Shown: positions 26,049-32,967 of the stretch, piece after piece
Numbering within the stretch: the first letter of the stretch is position 1
Layout: each line of letters begins with the position of its first letter
Assembly (NCBI RefSeq): GCF_002209555.1
Contig: NZ_NJIF01000011.1
Location: forward strand, 62,001 to 126,000
Direction of reading: 5' to 3'
DNA length: 64,000 bases
DNA from: Achromobacter insolitus
GTDB lineage: Bacteria; Pseudomonadota; Gammaproteobacteria; Burkholderiales; Burkholderiaceae_B
Position numbers and translations under genes: made by a program
The notes under the pieces: generated by a model
What the model was told of the DNA's origin: nothing
What the model saw: only the letters and a program-made list of their open reading frames with translations
Databases searched by the model: none

Positions 26049-28747
26049 GCCCCCCTCTTGAAGACCCAGCAATGCACGGTGGATGCTTTGCTGCTGCCGG
26101 CCTGGCTGCTGTTCTGGCGGATCCGGCTCTTGACCGTCTTCACTTCCAAGAACTTGTATTGGCGGCTGGTGCGAAGTACCTTCTTCAAGTCGCGCAACGC
26201 CGGAACCTGCTGGCGATGGTTGGCTGCGACCTCGATAAATTCGTTGAGGTTGACCGCAATCAGGTCCTCATCGCAGGAGTGATTCAGCTGGGGCTGATGC
26301 TCGTCATCGCCGTTCAGGTACGCATACGCGTCCCAAAATTCCTGCACGATGGGATGGTCTGCATTGATGACCAATTGCCGTTCTGCGGCCATATTGCTGA
26401 TGAGCTGGATAGCAGCGGCGTATTGCTCATCGCTGAGCTTTACGACAAGCCGCAAAGCGTCCACGATGGACATCAGCTGCGCGTGGCACTTCAGAATGCG
26501 GGACATCTTCACGTCGCCACGGTCGCGGATGGCGTCGTGGTGGCCCTGATAGCGGGTCAGGATCGTTTCCATGATCGACGCTTCCCGCTTGGTGGCGGCC
26601 AACACGAACCCGGAAACTGCACTTGTGGGCGTCGTTTCCAGCGCGACAGCGGCGGCGAGCGTCTTGGCGTTTTGGCCGGCGCGGTCGATGTTGATATGGA
26701 CGATCCGGGAAAGAATCGCCTCGGAGGCGTTCACCTCGTTGTTTTGCGATATCACGATGGAGCCGCGAAACGGAGGCTCATAGGTTTCGTTGCCTCCGTT
26801 TGCCACACCGCGCGAGCGGATGCTGCGGCCGTTGTAGGCGGTTTTCAGCTCGTCCCAATCAAAGGATTTGACGTGGGATTTCTCTTCGCCCAGGCGCTCG
26901 CGGTCGGACTCGATGAGAACGACGGGAAGGCCGGCGACCTGCGCGAAGTTCCGCGCACGCGCCGGCGTGGTGGACTTGGAAGGGTCGAAGCCTTCGTAGT
27001 CGTTGCGGCCGAAGAGTTTCCAGAGAAATTCAATTAGGGTGGACTTACCGGAGCCGGCTTCGCCCACGACTTCAAGGAACGGATAGCTTTTCTGCTTTTC
27101 GCGTATTTGCTCCGCGAACAATGAGCCCAGCCAGAAAGCCAGGGTAACAATCCCCTTGGCGCCAAAGGCCGTCCACACATGTTGCAGCCACTCGGTGGTG
27201 TACTCGCCTGGGTCGCTGTTGATCGCGAGGGTGACGGACTGATTCAGGCTCTTGACGGACAGCTTGCCGATGTCGAAGAAGTCTTCTTGGTTGACTTCAT
27301 AGATATGTCCGTCCTTGACCGCGATGCGGCCCAAGACATACGCGCCATGCTCCCTGCTGTAGCCGATGAAATCCACCGTTTCAACGCGCTTGATGTTGAA
27401 AAGGCGGCGCTCCATCATCTTGTCCAAATGATGCCCCTGACCGGAGAACATAGCGCCGGGCGCGATAGCGAGCAGGCGTTTCTTGAACTCGCTCGCGGTC
27501 GATACCTGGGATGACGTGAAAGTGTTTTTCACGGGCGGCCCGTCATGGGGAAACTCCACGCGGAAGTAGTACCAGCTCTCGTCTGTCAGCTTGTTTTCTT
27601 GGAAGTACAGGGGCGTGGGGTAGCAATTGGAAATGGGCCGGATGCCGCCCGCTTCGCGCAGTGCGAGAGCGCGCAGTTCTTCGGATGAGAGTTGCTCCTT
27701 GGCCTCGTTCCCAATGCGATCCATGGCTTTCTGGTACGCATCAATGTCCATGCGGAACCAGTACAGGCGCTTGCCGAATTCAAAATCAAACTCGGTGCGG
27801 CTGTTGTCGTGCTCATAGAGCAGCAAAGCCTTTTCGGTCGCCGACTTGGCCAGAAGAACCGCGCCATGGTGCAGGTATAGCTTGCGGCCCTCGGCCGAGA
27901 GGCGTTGTTTCGCGGGATCGTCGGTGTTGCGGTCGAGCTGGTATAGGTCGTTCCAGTCGCGCTTTACGCGTCCGTCTTGAGGGATGATGGCTGCTTTGCT
28001 TGTCCAGCCGTCTTCGTCGGCGCGCTCCACAAACTTTCGGATGAAGCTGCGGCCGGCGCTGTCACCATCGAATGCCCACACCAGATGCGGCAGGTTGTTC
28101 GGGCGTGCATCTGCCACCGCGCGCAGGGCAACACTGGGGTAGTTGTTGCAGGAGAGCAGGGCGGCGGCATGTATGCCGACAGACCAGAGTGCGATCGCGT
28201 CGAAAATGCCTTCAACAAGCCACAGCTCGCTGACCTTGGCGATATCAAATCCGGGCGGAGTCCACCATTCGCCCATGTAGCTGCCCCCATACTGGAAGCG
28301 CGCCTTCTTCTTGCCGAAGCGGCTGGGCTGATCAATCAGGCGTTCCCAATAGGTCTGCGCAACGGGAAAGCGCACTGTTGCCGATGTGATGCCTTTCTCG
28401 CGGTCGTGGTAAGTCTCTTGCGTGTAGCAGCCTTTCAGCTGGGAAATGTCGAAGCCGCGGGCGTGCATGAGATATGCATCTGCGGCCGCATGCGGGTTGG
28501 TCTTGGCTTCTTCGGCGTACCGCGTCGACCAGTGATCGAAGATTTCGGGATACAGGTCTTTGACGTGACCCTCGTAGCCGCAATTGTTCAGGCGACCGCA
28601 ACGCAGCACCCAGGGGTGCTCAGCGTTGGTGTACAGCTCCTTCTTGTTGCAGGCGGGGCAACGCCCTTGACGCAGCCAGCCGGAGCGCTCCTTGAACCCG
28701 TAGGCCTCCAGGCGCTCCATGACTTCGCGGTGAAGATCGGGTTTCAT
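26045..28747 (-). CDS. Primase-helicase with zinc finger, Toprim and ATPase domains
   Basis: 900 residues. The N-terminus has a CHC2-like zinc-binding module (Cys30, Cys33, Cys50, Cys56), followed by a Toprim-like segment (LWLVEGIFDAIAL near 177) and, after a long middle part, a helicase-type ATPase with Walker A GEAGSGKST near 560 and downstream acidic and Arg motifs. This is the domain logic of phage P4 alpha-type proteins that both prime and unwind DNA at an iteron origin. It replaces the P2 gpA initiator. Its cognate origin may be the CCTAACC repeat region at the other end of the prophage; that link is inference. Confidence 0.88.
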   Translation of the reverse strand: MKPDLHREVMERLEAYGFKERSGWLRQGRCPACNKKELYTNAEHPWVLRCGRLNNCGYEGHVKDLYPEIFDHWSTRYAEEAKTNPHAAADAYLMHARGFDISQLKGCYTQETYHDREKGITSATVRFPVAQTYWERLIDQPSRFGKKKARFQYGGSYMGEWWTPPGFDIAKVSELWLVEGIFDAIALWSVGIHAAALLSCNNYPSVALRAVADARPNNLPHLVWAFDGDSAGRSFIRKFVERADEDGWTSKAAIIPQDGRVKRDWNDLYQLDRNTDDPAKQRLSAEGRKLYLHHGAVLLAKSATEKALLLYEHDNSRTEFDFEFGKRLYWFRMDIDAYQKAMDRIGNEAKEQLSSEELRALALREAGGIRPISNCYPTPLYFQENKLTDESWYYFRVEFPHDGPPVKNTFTSSQVSTASEFKKRLLAIAPGAMFSGQGHHLDKMMERRLFNIKRVETVDFIGYSREHGAYVLGRIAVKDGHIYEVNQEDFFDIGKLSVKSLNQSVTLAINSDPGEYTTEWLQHVWTAFGAKGIVTLAFWLGSLFAEQIREKQKSYPFLEVVGEAGSGKSTLIEFLWKLFGRNDYEGFDPSKSTTPARARNFAQVAGLPVVLIESDRERLGEEKSHVKSFDWDELKTAYNGRSIRSRGVANGGNETYEPPFRGSIVISQNNEVNASEAILSRIVHINIDRAGQNAKTLAAAVALETTPTSAVSGFVLAATKREASIMETILTRYQGHHDAIRDRGDVKMSRILKCHAQLMSIVDALRLVVKLSDEQYAAAIQLISNMAAERQLVINADHPIVQEFWDAYAYLNGDDEHQPQLNHSCDEDLIAVNLNEFIEVAANHRQQVPALRDLKKVLRTSRQYKFLEVKTVKSRIRQNSSQAGSSKASTVHCWVFKRGA

Positions 28748-28749
28748 GA

Positions 28750-28983
28750 TTACGCCGTCAGGTTGCGTTCGCGAATGCAGCGGGCGGTAGCCGCGTGCAC
28801 GGTGCAGGCCGCCGTCAGCATCGCGCCCGAAACGTGTGCATCGCCCTGTGCAGCATCGAGAAAAAGCGACTGCGCACCGGAATAGGCACCTTTGACCAAG
28901 TAGGCCAACAAGCGATGGAGAGCCTTCAATTCATCGTCCGACATGGCGGCCTCAACGCGGGCATAAACGGGGATGGCGGGCAT
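28750..28983 (-). CDS. Small prophage protein, unknown function
   Basis: 77 residues from the ATG at 28983, chosen for its AAAGGAA ribosome site. A helical, alanine-rich protein with the charged motif MSDDELKALHRLLAYLVKGAY. The stop is two bases before the primase-helicase ATG, so the two are coupled. No recognised family. Confidence 0.65.
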   Translation of the reverse strand: MPAIPVYARVEAAMSDDELKALHRLLAYLVKGAYSGAQSLFLDAAQGDAHVSGAMLTAACTVHAATARCIRERNLTA

Positions 28984-29066
28984 GTTTCGATTCCTTTGGA
29001 AAACACTTCCCCCCGGCGGGCATCTGGTGCCTGCCGTTAGGTGAAGCAAATTGCGGGGGAGGGGGC

Positions 29067-29453
29067 TTAGTAAGCGTCTTGCTGACGCGCGCCGAAACTC
29101 TTGAACAGGTCCAGCAGATCGGCGGTGGACAGCGCTAAGGATTCACCGGACGGGCCAGTGAGGAAGAGCGCAAAACTGGTGCTGCGGTTGGTGTCGATGC
29201 GCACGGGGCATTTGCGGCTAACGACTTCGGACACAGCCTGAATTGCCGCAGTCCAGGCGGTGGCCTGCGAACAGTTGGCTACAGCCATCAGGTGCGCTGT
29301 GCAACGAGTGGCCATCGACTGGCGCTGACGTGCGGTCGGTTCCGGGCCAATCAACAGCAATTCATGCTGCACGAATTCATGCGCGCGGTCGGACAGAAAA
29401 TCGCGGTTCCAATCGACGTTGCCGGTAATAACTTGTAGGTTGGCTTTATTCAT
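29067..29453 (-). CDS. Prophage protein, unknown function
   Basis: 128 residues, soluble, mixed alpha/beta, no signal or membrane segment. The C-terminal part (SFALFLTGPSGESLALSTADLLDLFKSF) is acidic. It overlaps the ogr-like gene by eight bases and lies in the leftward early operon. I do not recognise a family; similar small genes accompany P2-like early modules in beta-proteobacteria. Confidence 0.6.
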   Translation of the reverse strand: MNKANLQVITGNVDWNRDFLSDRAHEFVQHELLLIGPEPTARQRQSMATRCTAHLMAVANCSQATAWTAAIQAVSEVVSRKCPVRIDTNRSTSFALFLTGPSGESLALSTADLLDLFKSFGARQQDAY

Positions 29454-29736
29454 TGTCGAGCCTCAATTGTCGGGGGTCGGCATCGCGTGCCGAGTGGTTT
29501 GCAACGCGCCGCTTGATAACTTCGGCGCGGGTTGAAAGGGGGAGATTGACGCGCGGGTTGGGGATTGACGGCGGGGTGATCGTGCGCACCGCTTCCATCT
29601 GCGCTACCCACGTATGGCCGCAGGTGAAATCACGGCACTGGAAGTACAGGACGCGCATGATTTCCGACACGGTTTCGCTGGTACGCACAGTGGCGAATTG
29701 GCCGCAGTGCGGGCAATGCTGGCCGATGACGTTCAT
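29446..29736 (-). CDS. ogr: Ogr/Delta-family zinc-finger activator of late genes
   Basis: 96 residues from the ATG at 29736. The zinc motif is C-x2-C-x22-C-x4-C (CPHC ... CRDFTC), exactly the spacing of P2 Ogr and P4 Delta, followed by HTWVAQMEAVRTI, which matches the family's conserved tail. These proteins activate P2 late promoters by binding TGT-N12-ACA-like dyads. In P2, ogr follows gene D; here it is inside the early operon under repressor control, so late activation would follow directly from early expression. Candidate target boxes are listed upstream of FI, V and P. Confidence 0.88.
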   Translation of the reverse strand: MNVIGQHCPHCGQFATVRTSETVSEIMRVLYFQCRDFTCGHTWVAQMEAVRTITPPSIPNPRVNLPLSTRAEVIKRRVANHSARDADPRQLRLDNE

Positions 29737-29957
29737 GTCCGGCCCCGTTGGCGCGGTCGTGCGCGGCCGGTTGTTTCGGCTTTGAAGGCGGCCAGGCCTC
29801 GGCAATACATCAGGTAGGCGAACTGCGCAGCGGATCGGTTTTCCGCCTTCGCCAACTGCTTGCATTCCTGTATCTCCGCTGCATCCATCCTGAGCGCAAC
29901 CATCGTTTTTTGCGCGCGTTTGGTCCCATTGCCTGGCGGTATTGGTGTACTTTTCAT
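29733..29957 (-). CDS. Ribbon-helix-helix-like small DNA-binding protein
   Basis: 74 residues from the ATG at 29957 (77 from a GTG at 29966). KKTMVALRMDAAEIQ-like sequence followed by CKQLAKAENRSAAQFAYLMY resembles an Arc/MetJ ribbon-helix-helix: a beta strand, then two helices. First gene of the leftward early operon, so a Cro-like or autoregulatory function is likely. Its start codon lies inside a perfect 13-bp palindrome. No clear Shine-Dalgarno sequence is visible for either start. The stop overlaps ogr by four bases. Confidence 0.6.
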   Translation of the reverse strand: MKSTPIPPGNGTKRAQKTMVALRMDAAEIQECKQLAKAENRSAAQFAYLMYCRGLAAFKAETTGRARPRQRGRT

Positions 29958-30044
29958 GTGTGACACATAGCGTTAGGTAGTGACAGGGCACATTATGTGC
30001 CCAAACGGACTCATGGTCAATAAATTGAGTTCATTTGATCAAAT
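29956..30044. promoter_or_regulatory. Lysis/lysogeny control region with leftward promoter and operator palindromes
   Basis: Between divergent early operon and repressor. Leftward promoter: TTGACC (plus 30015-30020), 17-base spacer, CATAAT (29992-29997). A perfect 17-bp palindrome, GGGCACATTATGTGCCC (29986-30002), covers the -10. Other perfect palindromes: ATGTGTGACACAT (29956-29968), TCAATAAATTGA (30018-30029) and ATTTGATCAAAT (30033-30044). Likely repressor and Cro-like operators. Confidence 0.7.
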
Positions 30045-30059
30045 TTCTAAGGGAACCGC

Positions 30060-30464
30060 ATGAGCATCGGGGACAGACTGCGTGAAGAGCGCGCACGCCT
30101 AGATCGGAACCAAGACGAGTTCGCGGAGATTGGCGGCGTGCAACGGCGCGCGCAGAGCAATTACGAGCGTGGCGAGCGTTGCCCTGATGCTGACTACCTG
30201 AGCCGTGTCGCGGAAGCGGGCGTAGATGTGCTTTACGTCGTTACCGGACGAAGGGCGGAACCGGCGGCGGATGTCGGCCGAGAGGTGCAGCGCATGGCCG
30301 ACGCCTGGGAGACGCTGGAGCGTGCGCTTGCGCACGTCGGGCGCACGCTCACGCCGGAGAAAAAGCGGAAGGCCGCCGAGGCCTTGTATCAGGCCAGCAA
30401 GAACGAGACGGACGGCCGGCGCATCGAGCAACTGACCGATTTAGTTTTGCAGCTCGCCGCGTAA
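30060..30464 (+). CDS. Xre-family phage repressor
   Basis: 134 residues. The N-terminal helix-turn-helix (about 4-60: LREERARLDRNQDEFAEIGGVQRRAQSNYERGERCP) is of the Xre type; the C-terminal part (LERALAHVGRTLTPEKKRKAAEALYQAS) is helical and probably dimerises. It has no peptidase domain with Ser-Lys catalytic motifs, so it is unlikely to self-cleave in SOS. Induction would then need an antirepressor, for which the LexA-box gene at 54633-54935 is a candidate. TAAGGGAA precedes the ATG. Divergent from the early operon across the palindromic region. Confidence 0.85.
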   Translation: MSIGDRLREERARLDRNQDEFAEIGGVQRRAQSNYERGERCPDADYLSRVAEAGVDVLYVVTGRRAEPAADVGREVQRMADAWETLERALAHVGRTLTPEKKRKAAEALYQASKNETDGRRIEQLTDLVLQLAA

Positions 30465-30473
30465 GGGGGACCG

Positions 30474-30956
30474 ATGAAAGACGATCAGCCCAGCGTGATC
30501 CCGTTTCCGGTGAAGAAGCAGGACCCGCTGCGCGATGCAGCGCCGGAGCAAGGCAATGGACTCTTCGAGACATTGAAGGCCGCTCTGGAATCGGCTACGC
30601 CCGTAGTGCAGGCACCAGACGAGCCCAGTCCCGCCCGCCAGGCTCCCCAGCTCAAGGAAAGCATGGCGTGTCCGGCATGCGAGAGCGAGGTACCCATACA
30701 TGCGGCGGTTTGCTTGAACTGTGGCAATGATGTGCAACGTCACTTGCAGGCCATTCATGCGGAAATGGTCAAGGCACGGGCGCAGCGTCTGAAGCTTCCC
30801 GCCGCGATCCTAATGCTGTCGGCTTTTCTTCTGCTTCCCTTCGGCATCGTTAATGGTTTCGGGATCGTGTGGGGGATACTCTGCGGCGCCGTGCTTGTAG
30901 GCCTTACCGGGATAACAGTCCTGTACAGGCGGCTCGGAAATCCCACTTGGCCCTAG
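30474..30956 (+). CDS. Zinc-ribbon membrane protein, unknown function
   Basis: 160 residues. Acidic and proline-rich N-terminus (1-62), zinc ribbon with CPAC...CLNCG near residues 66-84, a basic helix, and two membrane helices at about 104-126 and 128-150. It begins nine bases after the repressor stop with GGGGG upstream, so it is probably expressed in the lysogen. That context suggests a lysogenic conversion or superinfection-exclusion role; the function is unknown. Confidence 0.7.
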   Translation: MKDDQPSVIPFPVKKQDPLRDAAPEQGNGLFETLKAALESATPVVQAPDEPSPARQAPQLKESMACPACESEVPIHAAVCLNCGNDVQRHLQAIHAEMVKARAQRLKLPAAILMLSAFLLLPFGIVNGFGIVWGILCGAVLVGLTGITVLYRRLGNPTWP

Positions 30957-31129
30957 ATGACACGGGGCTACCGGGATACGGTGATAGTAGGAATCAGTAA
31001 TAACCTGTATTTGCTTGTGACAGTCTTCGCCTAGCCTTTTACCTGCCCAGCTACAAGCCGGCGGGGGCCGAGGGGCGCACACGATGCGCCCCATGTTGCG
31101 CCGGTGTTCGCACAGAAGGAAGACAAAGC

Positions 31130-31510
31130 ATGCAAAACAATGAAGTCACCGCGTCCAATGTCCTGGTCATGGATCGCCAGCAGGCCAAGCCAAAAGCTGC
31201 GCCCGATGTACTGCAAACCCTGTTGCAGTCGCTGCGGGAGGCGGAGCCAGTAGAACCGACGCCTGCGGCGCAGGCCGTCGAGCTGGTGCCGTCGGTCCAG
31301 GCAATCAAGGGTTGCGGAAACCTCCAGGCGGTACACACAAGCGCCGCGCAGCAGCAGATCGAGGGTACGAATAACATCCAGCTGTCTGGCTTGAATGTGG
31401 TGGTCCGTTTGGACATCGCCCGCAATCAGTCCCAAGCTTTCGGCCCCTGTCGGAGCGTTCTACGCGTCGTCGCTGTAGTCGGCGTCGTCGCTCTCGCTTT
31501 GCTGTGCTGA
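31130..31510 (+). CDS. Small prophage protein with possible C-terminal membrane helix
   Basis: 126 residues preceded by a good AGAAGGAAG ribosome site. The first 100 residues are Gln/Ala-rich and soluble; the last 18 (SVLRVVAVVGVVALALLC) are hydrophobic. The final 51 bases overlap gene D antisense, where D encodes an Asp/Ser-rich tail, so the hydrophobic end mirrors an acidic stretch on the other strand and may be incidental. Follows the repressor and zinc-ribbon genes after a 173-base gap containing a hairpin (31072-31092). Function unknown; existence moderately supported. Confidence 0.5.
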   Translation: MQNNEVTASNVLVMDRQQAKPKAAPDVLQTLLQSLREAEPVEPTPAAQAVELVPSVQAIKGCGNLQAVHTSAAQQQIEGTNNIQLSGLNVVVRLDIARNQSQAFGPCRSVLRVVAVVGVVALALLC

Positions 31511-32500
31511 TTCCAGCGTTTCGCCTTCGAGGCGAGTGGTAAGGCCGTTATCTTCTAGCCTATGTTCGACGCGCGACAGCAGCCAGGTTATGGACCCTAT
31601 AGGCGCTTTCATTGATGGAAAGCGGACGCGGGTTTGTGGCGCTAGGTCCGGTCGGCCATAGGCAAGCGTGAATTCCAGCGTAGCTACGCCACGTTGCAGC
31701 CGCTGCCATTCCGCCCGTGCATTCTCTAGCGCGTCCTCTTTCGATGCGAAAAGCTCGCGCATGCGCTTGGCATTGCCGATCACGCCCACCAGCACACTGC
31801 GGCGCTTGCCTCCCTTCTTGTCCTGCCAAAATGCGCGCACGCCCGTATAGGTGTCGCGGTTCGAGACGTGGAACCTAAAGCCGTCGCCATCTTGGCGCGA
31901 GAGTGTCACCGTGGGCATGTCCTGGCCTGTAGCGGTTTTGCCCGCGTGCATGGGGACGAACAATAGCCGGCCGTCCTTGATCGTCGCCACGGCGTCGTAT
32001 CGCTTTCCAATGCGATTCAGGAATGCCGCATCGCTTTCTCCGGTCTGGTCGATATGGGCCACCTTCACAGATTTGATGGCGTCCGCAACAACCGGCTTCA
32101 GACCATGGGCCTTCGCGATTGCTTCAACGATCTTTTGTATGGTCGTGTTGTGAAAGCTGCGCTCCGTTCGCGTGCGCAATGCCGAGGTCATGTCGGCGCT
32201 GCGCGCGCGCAGGGTGATCAGGTCTGGCGGTCCGGTGTATTCCACCTCGTCCACCAGAAAAGATCCTTTGTCGATCATCGTTGCGCCTTCCCAGCCCAGG
32301 TATACCCGCAGCTTCGCATTGCGCGCGGGCAGCTCGATGCCGCCGTCATGGTCAGAAATCGAAATGTCCAGTTGGTCGGCCTCGCCGTTGCGGCACTCGG
32401 TGATAGACAGCCGCTGTAGGCGCGGTGAAATCTTTCCGGTGATGTCGCGCCCTTCCACAAGAACGCGCCAGGCCGGACGCCGGTAGGTCGGTTCAAGCAT
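31460..32500 (-). CDS. D: Late control protein D (tail tube-initiator/hub)
   Basis: 346 residues from the ATG at 32500, which overlaps the U stop by one base (TGATG). Homologous to P2 gpD, part of the baseplate hub that fits between spike and tube. Family-like segments: WRVLVEGRDITGKISPRLQ at the N-terminus and HIDQTGESDAAFLNRIGKRY in the middle. The C-terminus is a Ser/Asp-rich tail. Last gene of the FI-FII-E-T-U-D late operon, read leftward into the repressor region. Confidence 0.92.
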   Translation of the reverse strand: MLEPTYRRPAWRVLVEGRDITGKISPRLQRLSITECRNGEADQLDISISDHDGGIELPARNAKLRVYLGWEGATMIDKGSFLVDEVEYTGPPDLITLRARSADMTSALRTRTERSFHNTTIQKIVEAIAKAHGLKPVVADAIKSVKVAHIDQTGESDAAFLNRIGKRYDAVATIKDGRLLFVPMHAGKTATGQDMPTVTLSRQDGDGFRFHVSNRDTYTGVRAFWQDKKGGKRRSVLVGVIGNAKRMRELFASKEDALENARAEWQRLQRGVATLEFTLAYGRPDLAPQTRVRFPSMKAPIGSITWLLSRVEHRLEDNGLTTRLEGETLESAQQSESDDADYSDDA

Positions 32501-32955
32501 CAGACCCCCCAATTGATGACGGAGCCATCCATCGCAGAAATCGGAATCTCCAGGTCGCCAAGCAACGTGCGGGCGCGCGCATCGTCAACGCGCTGCAATT
32601 GCACGGTAAAGGCGATGCGGCGGGGCATGCCGAAAGCATTGTGTTCGGTCTGGTCCTCGGAAATGTCGGGGATGACATAAGCCCCGTACACCTGGCCGGT
32701 GCCGTCCACCAGCATGTAAGCCTTGCCCGTGGCCGCCATACGCCGCAAGAGTTCCAGGGAGCCGCCCGAGCCGGCAACCTCGGGCGCGATCCAGCCCGAT
32801 AGGGTCATGGTGTCATCGCCTGGGCCTACGAATTGATAGGCGGGGGCTGCGCCCATCCGAGCGTTCGACGCGTGACGGTAGGTGCTTTGCCGGCGCAGCG
32901 TCTGATACGCAAGCGTCGGCAAGCCAAAAACAAACATGCCAAGGGCCATCATCAT
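32500..32955 (-). CDS. U: Tail protein U
   Basis: 151 residues, homologous to P2 gpU, a tail-terminator-type protein at the end of the tail tube. The segments MFVFGLPTLAYQTLRRQ, GDDTMTLSGWIAPEV and AYMLVDGTGQVYGAYVIPDI are characteristic. It sits between the tape measure T and D, as in P2, overlapping D by one base. The start is the first of three consecutive ATGs; the exact one is uncertain. Confidence 0.92.
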   Translation of the reverse strand: MMMALGMFVFGLPTLAYQTLRRQSTYRHASNARMGAAPAYQFVGPGDDTMTLSGWIAPEVAGSGGSLELLRRMAATGKAYMLVDGTGQVYGAYVIPDISEDQTEHNAFGMPRRIAFTVQLQRVDDARARTLLGDLEIPISAMDGSVINWGV

Positions 32956-32967
32956 GGCGGCTATCTC

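Noticed and set aside
30060-30464. Self-cleaving LexA/CI-type repressor
   Set aside because: At 134 residues it has no room or motif for the Ser-Lys peptidase domain.
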